From NCBI GenBank assembly GCA_036924085.1, contig JAVGWX010000004.1, positions 78,942,941 to 79,006,940 of the forward strand: a stretch of DNA of 64,000 nt, written 5' to 3'. The translations under genes and the position numbers were made by a program. The DNA comes from Ariolimax columbianus (taxonomy: Eukaryota; Mollusca; Gastropoda; Stylommatophora; Arionidae). The notes under the pieces were generated by a model. That model was not told the origin of the DNA. It made no database searches and saw only the letters and a program-made list of their open reading frames with translations. This document shows, piece after piece, positions 52,501-61,500 of this stretch (position 1 is the first letter of the stretch; each line of letters begins with the position of its first letter).

Positions 52501-55500
52501 CTAAATGAGGTTGACGACACGGAATTGGGAATCTAGGATGAAGGCAAGATGCCCGGGTTCCTGTATTCCCGTGCTTAAGTTTAACAAAATCTAGAATATC
52601 GATTTTTCATTTTCTACAAAAAGGAAATGCATTCTGTAATCGCACACATAACGTTCAAAGGGTGTGGAATAAAAGTCATTATACACATAAGCCAAATAAA
52701 AACGGATCATTTTACGTTTTCATTAAAGGATCACAGCTACCCACGCAAGGGGATCTGGGTCATGTTTACGGTCAGAAAATCACCGGTGCATGACGCGATA
52801 ACGACCCTGCCATGAACCGACCAGCGGGAGAAAACGGTTTAACAGCAGCCGTGAAATCCGTAAAATATTCAAGAACCCATCTCTTAGGGCTACGACTCAC
52901 AATATCATCATGCACAAACAAAATACTCAAACATCTGCGGGAACACAACATCCTCCAAAAAAAACAACTCGTCCGCACAAAATAGAAGGACAAGGAAGCC
53001 AAAAAACAAAAGGGGAAAAAGAGGAGGAATAAGAAAATTTAGAAAAATCCACACAGTACTCGGCACTACAAAGACAGCCACAAATATCACACCGACACAT
53101 ACGATAAGGAGTACTCGTCAAACTCTCCCTCCTCGCGAGGCAGCGGGGTATAGGGTTCCCTCTCTGGATCCCACACGGACCTTGGTCAACACACCCTCCG
53201 TCCAGGCAACACAGTTGAGACTAAAGATAGGCCTAAAATAGGGTGCTATAGAGGATGTAGTCAAAGGACAGAGTTTAGGTCAGAGAAGTGGGAATTAAGT
53301 AGTGGAAAACCAAACATTAAATCCTTTGTCTGTTTCTAATTTTTTAATTGAACATGTAGTGGCAGCCACCAGAGGCAAAAACATACTCGACCTAGTTTTT
53401 ACTACAGAGGAAAATATGATTGAAAACGTTACCGTAGGGGAACTATTTGGCTCAAGTGACCATCAAATCAACCGATTGGATCTTATTGCAGGGAAAGAAG
53501 TGAACATAAACACGCGAACGTATGACTACTCTAAGACAGATGTTAAGAGGATGAAAGAGGCAGCAAACCACATAATCTGGGAAGATATTGTCAGAGGAAC
53601 AGATGTTGAACAGGAGTGGGTGAGTTTTAAAGCAGTTCTCGAAACGCTAAAAGAGGAATGTGTTCCATATAGGGAAGTAAACCCCAAGCGTAAAAAGTGG
53701 ATCACTAAAATTGTAGTTAAATGTAGAAGAGCTAAAAATAAAGCATGGAAAAAATATATAGAGGCAGGTAAATCAAAAGAAACATATTTAAAATATTTGG
53801 ACAAGCAGAACATATCTCAGAAAGCAAATAAAACAGCAAAAATAGACTTCGAAAAGAAACTTGCTCAGAGGATCAAGACTGATAGTAAAAGCTTCTTCTC
53901 TTATGTTAGAAATAAACAAAGATCAAAGGACAAAGTAGGCCCTCTCATAGACAGCACAGGAAAAAAAATAAGTGAAAATAGGGAGGCAGCAAATCTACTC
54001 AATCACTACTTTGGCACAGTGTACACAAAAGAGGACTGCTCCAAGATCCCAGAGCCAGTAGATATTTTTCAAAGAGACATGGATACAACATGATTAGGAT
54101 CAATCTGTATTTCAGAGGAAATGGTTTTTTAAAAAATTGGAGGGGTTGAAAGTGGATAAATGTCTAGGTCAAGATGGTATTCACCCAAAATTGCTGTTTG
54201 AAATTAGAGACCAATTAGCAAAACCATTGGCTATATTATGTTCTCAATCACTTGCACAAGGGATTGTTCCACGGGATTGGAAAGATGCGGGAGTGATCCC
54301 CTTTTTCAAAAAGGGCAAAAAGGCAGATTCAGCAAACTATAGACCTGTGAGCTTAACGAGCACAGTCTGTAAATTGTTAGAGTCAATAATCAAAGAAAAC
54401 ATTGTAATGCATTTAGACAAATTTAATCTAATTAGAAATAGTCTGCATGGGTTTACCAGAGGGAGATCATGCTTAACAAATCTATTAGAATTCATGGAGG
54501 AGGTTACCAAAATGTTAGATAAAGGGGAGCCAGTGGATGTTATTTATCTGGATTTTGCAAAGGCCTTTGATAGAGTACCTCATCAAAGATTATTTCGAAA
54601 ATTAAAATCACATGGAATAGGTGGGGAAGTTGCCAAATGGATTGAAAATTGGTTAACGGGAAGAAGGCAAAGGGTGGGCATAAATAAGGAGTACTCTGAG
54701 TGGTGTGAAGTGAAAAGTGCAGTGCCACAGGGCTCGGTTGTGGGACCAATTTTATTCTTGATATATATAAATGATTTGGACATAGGTATGGGATCCATTA
54801 TTGCAAAATTTGCTGATGACACGAAACTATGCAGTAGTGTCTCATCTAAAGCAGAAGTGGATATATTGAGGTCGGATTTAGATAAAATTCGAGAATGGTC
54901 TGTAATCTGGCAAATGGAGTTTAATGTAGATAAATGTACAGTCATGCACATGGGTAGATCCAATATGGAACATAATTACAGAATGGGAGAGAACAATATT
55001 AGAAAGATAGATAAAGAAAGGGACTTAGGGGTTTTAATAGATCATACATGTAAGGTGAGGGAGCAAGTTCAGGTAGCAGTAAAAAAGGCAAATGCAATGT
55101 TAGGGATGATAAAAAGAAATATTAAACATAGGAGCAAGGAAGTGATAGTCAAATTGCATTAAGCATTAGTTAGACCTAGATTGGAGTACTATGTACAGGT
55201 GTGGAGTCCTTTTCAGAGAGGGGATATAGACATGTTGGAGAGAATACAAGAAAGAGCGACAAAGCTGATAGTGGGATTCCAGAATTACAGTTATGAAGAA
55301 AGATTGAAAAGAACTGGCCTTCAGTGTCTAGAAGAGAGAATAATTCGTGGTGACTTAATACAGGTGTATAAGATGATCAGAGGAATGGATAAAATGGACT
55401 ATAACAAGTTTTTTAAAGTACAACCACCAACAAGGACAAGAGGGCACAGCTACAAGTTGACTAAGAAGAGGTCCAGATTAGATATTAGGAAGTATTTCTT

Positions 55501-58500
55501 TAGCCAGAGAGTAGTGAATGCTTGGAATGCATTGCCAAGTGAGGTGGTGGAGGCTGGGACGGTCAATGCATTTAAGAACAGATTGGATGCGTACAGCTTC
55601 TAGAGGAAGGTGATGTAAATGGAACTGAACGTCTTTATACTGGTTTAGAAGACTCTGCAGAGAATGTATACACTTTCTTGATCTAAAAGCTATGTGCATC
55701 TAATCTTCTATCGAATGTATTAATTTACCCTGCCTTCACTACTTCACGTGACAAGGCATTCAAAACGTTTGCCACTCTCTGACTAAATAATATTTCGTAA
55801 TATCTTATCTGGACCTTGCTTTAGTTAATTTGTAAGTGTGCCCCCTTGTTCTTGTAGGTGGTTGTATTTTTAAAAGCTTGTTATAGTGTACTTTATCCTT
55901 TCCTTTGATCATCTTATCAACCTGTATTAAGTCACCTCGAATCCTTCTCTTTTCTAGACACTGTGGTGTCGGTTTTTCTGCGACTTGCTCATAACTATAA
56001 TTCTAGAATCCCACTATCAGCTTTGTCGCTCTTCTTTGTATCCTTTCCAGCACGTTTACATCTTCTCTACGATAATGAATTCACATCTGTACACAGTACT
56101 CCAATCTAGGTCTAATTAGTGCTTTATACAGCTTGACAAACACTTCCTTGCTCTTATGGTAAATATTGTTTTGTATCATACCTAACACTGCATTTTCTTT
56201 GTTTCCTGCTACCTGGACTTGCTCAATCAATTTCATGCTCTATTATAACCCCTAAGTCCCTTTCCTTTTCTATCTTTCTAATATTCTTCTCGCCAATATT
56301 GTAATTATGTTCCAAATTGAATCTACCCATGTGGATGACTGTACATTTTGCTATATTAAACTCCATTTGTCCGCTCGCAGACCATTCTCGAATTTTATCT
56401 AAATTTAACCTCAATATATCCACTTCTGCTTTAGATGAGACACTACTGCATAGTTTTGTGTCATCCGCGAATTTTGCAATCATGGATCCCATATCAATGT
56501 CAAACTCGTTTATATATATCAAGAACAAAAATTGGTCCTAAAAACCGAGCCCTGTGGCACTGCACTTTTTACTTTATACCACTGGGAGCATTCATAATTT
56601 AGCCCACCCTCTGCCTTCTTCTCGTTAACCAATTTTCAATCCATTTGGCAACTTCGCAACCGATTTCATATTATTTTTACTTACTAAATAATCTTTTGGT
56701 GAGGTACTCCATCAAAGACCTTTGCAAAATCTAGATATATAACATCCACTGGCTTACCTCCATATATCATGTTAGTAACCTCATTCACGAATTATAATAG
56801 ATTTGCTAAGAACTACCTCCCTTTAGTAAACTCGTGCTGGCTTTTCTTCTGATTAGATTAAACTTGTCTAAGTGCATTACAGTGTTTTCTTTGATTATTG
56901 ACTCTCACAATTTACAGACTACGCTCGTTAAACTCACCGGTCTATAATTTGTGGATCTTATTTGTTATCCCTTCTGAATAAGGCTTGTTGCACTATGGAT
57001 GTGTGTCTAAAGTAAAAGCACGTCATGTTGAAAGATATTTCAAAACAAATTATTCGGCAAAAACTGACAAAGATTTCCCTTAAAATATGCTAGAAAGGAA
57101 AGAGGAAATAAGACATTTGAAAAATCAGTTAAATTGTCAGCCATCAAGTTTTAGCAAATAATTCGGGTAAAATTCATACAACCACAATCCCGTTTTATTG
57201 TATCTCTTGCATCATAGTTAAAAGGAGGGAGCCATACACATGGCTCCCGATAATAAAAAGGCTTCTTTAGTGACAGCAGATGCATTATTTGATAACATTT
57301 CTATACGTTAATATTTAGCTAGCCAAAGAATTTAAAATGTAAAAGTAGCTCGCATAATTATTGAGTTTGCCACCATTGTGTTACACCAAGAAAACTGAAC
57401 CAGATTTTCGATCCAGGTGAGGTGGAACTACTGCAGGCCAGATACTAGCTATAAAGATAAGGTGTGCTGCATGTTTTATTGTGTCTGGAGCAGTGATCCA
57501 GTTGAGAGATTTGTAAAGTTCATGAAGATAAAAGATCAGAATTAATCAGAGCTTGCACAGGACGCATCTGACTCCACAGCCACATGTACGCGAAATTTAG
57601 GATTGGAAACTCAAATATGTGTACACGTGGACAGGCACCCCAGACTGAGGAGCATATACTTCAGGACAGACCAGAGTATGAGATACTGAGGCGGATATAC
57701 TGGCCAGGAGAAACAACACTGGAAGGAACACTATATGGACCAGGGGACGTGGTTAAGTGACACGGCTCACAACAAGAAGGTGCTTTGTTCGATCCCCATC
57801 ACAGCACCGGCCGTTACCCCGTGGACGCAAACCCTTAGAAAATGCAGGAGGAAGCAGACCCTTACATAAAATGAATGCTGAAGTCGGATGCACTGGACCG
57901 ACATACGCAAAATAAAAACCACAGTGTAACGCACACCGCCTTGGGGATTTGAGAAATACGGCGAACGAAAAAAAAAAAAATATATATATATATATACCAA
58001 TGTGTGAGCTGCAGAAGACAGTGAGGTTCATACAAGAAACAACTTTACAGATGTAGACATACTCCAAGCGAACGAAAGAAGAAGAAGAAATCAGAGCTTG
58101 CACAAAGAATTTGAATTTTGTGTGTCCTAGATCAATTGTAGAGAGGGTAATTTTGATGTTTCACGTAGGAGCGGAGAACATATAAGTTATCGGCCAGAAT
58201 TGAGGAGGAAGACTAACGTCTGGTCAGGCAAAACATACTGATCACACATGTTAGTCAGGGTCAGGCAAAATATACTGACCAAGACCCTCACCTCGGCTTC
58301 CTAGTAGCCGTCCCTAGAAACGGGCTGTTTTCATGGCAACGTGGCTAACGAGATGAGGGATCAACGTGATCCCCTTAGTAGTGAGCGTCACGCAGATAAG
58401 GCCAAACATAGCACAACCGCCTGCAGGACCCCCGTCTACCTTCATCAGCAGGCTTAGGATATGGGTAAAGCTGCTGCAAACCCACCACTTAACGTCATGT

Positions 58501-61500
58501 TCAGGGGGGTATTCGCAAACAACAACAACAATAACAACAACAATCAGGAATGCGTGAGAAATGTCCCATTGTTGATGTACTATGGTTTGTGCGCACGCTA
58601 GATTTAGCGGACCATTCTCCTTCTTCCTTTCCTTCTTCTTCTTCTTGTTCTTGTTCTTTTTCTTATTATTATTATGCTTTTTATTCTTCTTATTCTTCCT
58701 CTTTGTCGTCTTCTTAATAATATTACTATTATTAATGCTTCTAGCGTGAGGGTCAGCGAAAATCAGAGCTGCCAAGACTCTTCTGAACCTTCAGGCAGTG
58801 ATCCTGGATACCAAGATGCAACAGGGTCAAATGGCTAAGGAGAAGGGATCAAAGAGGGATTACTAACCCGGTACTCAAAAATGCTCGCTGAAGTCGGATG
58901 TGCCGGATCGGAAAGTGTAAATATCGCAGACAAGCTGAAAACTACGACACAACGCATTCCGTTCTCCGAACAACATCCTGCTACATGCAAATTCTTTTTC
59001 AGGGCTAGATAGCGGGAGATTGAGAACGTTTGAGAGGTCTCGAGGTAAGATATCCGCCTCAGGTGCTGAAGGTTGCGGGTTCAAATCAATAGGAAGACCG
59101 GGATTTTTTCACGTGGACATGCTGGCATTTCCCCAGATCAGTGAGTAGTAGAGATCGGGCGCCCGTGTTCAGTGTCGCGCACGTTAAAAAGCCCTCGGCA
59201 GTTGGAGATCGAAAAGAGTAGGTTTAACGACCGCTCCCCGGACAAAATTCAAAATGATGTTAAAAATCTTTCCAATCTATTACGGGATCCTAGCAGGTAT
59301 TCGTGCAATGTGCTAATATTCTCCCCCCCCCCCCCCCAAATGGAAAAGAATAGAGGACGTGGGTTAAACCGTGTGCATTGACTTTGATTCTTCGACTAAA
59401 CTAAAACTGACCTAAACTAGTTTGAGAATGGACGAAGAAAAAGAAGTCTGAACGAGTAACTTCTTTTTCTTCTTCTGCGTTCGTTCTCAATTTCCTGCTA
59501 CCAAGCTCTGAACGGGGCTTAGCATGTAGCAGGATCTATTCCGGAGAACGAAATGCGTTGTATCGCTAGTTTACAGCTTGACTGCGATATTTGCACCTTT
59601 CGGTCCGACACATCCGTCTTCGGCAGCAATAGTTCTGGGGTCCTGTGGTTTTTCTTTTAACTCCTGGCAAAAACTAGAATTATATTTGGCTCTTTCCTAA
59701 CTCCAAAGAAGAGTGTTATGCACTCGTCGGTGTGGAAAAGTCAAGTGCTGAGTTCAAAATAATTCTGAGGAGCCCTTGACGGGCTTACCATCTTCATCAA
59801 CATACATTTCATCGTTGTTGCAGTATTCTCTAACAATTGTGCTTTCGTGACTCACTTTCAAATTCAGATCTGAGAGTTAAGGAGCTCCCCTCTAAAAAAA
59901 GCAAACGCAATCGTAAATCAATGTTCGAATCCCGCAAGTTTCAAGCGTTACCTGCTTATAAGATAGGTTAGATCAAGCTATCTTGTCCTTTCGTAGATGG
60001 ACGATAAACTCAGAGGTCCTGCGTACAAACTGTGCATATATAAGAATCATTTGCAGTTAGAAATTTAAAAAAAGAGCAGATTGTTAACCCCTACCCGGGC
60101 ACAAATTCTATAGGTAATAAAATTTCTACACAATAGTGGACTTCACAAAGAGGAAAAGTAGGTAGCTTCTCCATAATGCAAAAATGCAGCCAGGACAATT
60201 GTAGGCACATACAAAACTGCCTATTTCACCTCCAGGGGCAGAAAGGGGAGGACTATGTTAGTAAGGTAGAAGAGGTTGTTGTTGTTGTTGTTGTTGTTGT
60301 TGAATGCTCGCAATGAATAGGTTTATTTTGTTGTGCACCCTGAAAAGGACGTTAAGTGGTGGTTTGTTGTAGCTTTACTCACATCCCGAGAGTGCTGATG
60401 AAGGTAGACATGGGGGCCCTCTAGGCAGTTGTGGTATGCTTAGCTTCACTACTACAGGGATCACGTCAATCCCTCACTTCGTTAGCCAAACTGCCATGAA
60501 AACAGCCCGTTTCCAGAGAAGACTGCTAGGAAGTCCAGGTGGGTTGACTTGGCCAGTATATTTTGTCTGACCCTGATTAACATGTCTGATCAGTATGTTG
60601 TACCTGACCAGACATTAGTCTTCCTCCCCCTACTCCCCAGGGGTAGAAGAGGAGCAAATAAGAGAAGAGACATGCATTCAAATAGATAATTGTTTTATCC
60701 TGTCAAAACAACAATAAAAAAGCCAGGGGTACTCACCAGCTGAAAGTAGGATCTGTGTTCTTCACGGCGGACACACTTAACGACGAAGGCGGCCCCATGT
60801 AAATGGCTGTGGTAAGCACTGATCCCTTCGTGCTGATTGACAGATGATTGATTGATTGTTTGATTAATTGAAATTGCTAAATCATCAATATGTGTTTCAT
60901 TGACCATAGACATATTCACACATCATTTACAGATACTCGATAAATGATTCTCTGAATGACAGGTTATTGATAGATGAGTGACTGATTGGCAGTTGACAGA
61001 AAAGATGAATACATGATTGATAGACGATGTGCAGATTATTGTCAGATTGGCAAACAAATTGCAAGAGTGGCAAATCATTGGCAGAGTATTGATTTATAAC
61101 TAATATTTTTTTTTTTGGATTTTTTTTTTTTTGCGTTCGCCTTATTTCTCTATTCCCCAAGGCGGTGTGCGTTGCACTGTGGTTTTTATTTTGCGCCTGT
61201 CGGCCCAGTGCATCCGACTTCAGCATGCATTTTATGTAAGGGTCTGCTTCCTCCTGCATTTTCTAAGGGTTTGCTTCCCCGGGGTAACGGCCGGTGCTGT
61301 GATGGGGATCGAAACCAGCACCTTCGGATTGTGAGCCGTGCCACTAAACCACTAGGCCACGCCGTCCCCTATAATTAATAGATGATAAGCAAATTGATTG
61401 ACCGAAAAACTGATTGTTAAGATGTTGGCAAAGTAATGAAAATATGACTGGACGATTATTGTGTAAATTATTCATATAAAGTTGACAAATGATTTGCAGC

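Larger units (their letters stand above)
53302..55640 (+). mobile_element. CR1-like LINE, 5'-truncated, RT nearly intact
   Basis: Begins inside the endonuclease domain (RGKNILDLVFTTEENMIEN, GSSDHQI), runs through the linker and a full RT, to the C-terminus at 55,603. Breaks: TGA at 54,091 and a frame slip near 54,125, and AAA to TAA at 55,160. It loses the last ~45 bases of tail, where the inverted copy at 55,622 begins. Family: CR1/L2-type of the Jockey superfamily. Confidence 0.93.
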
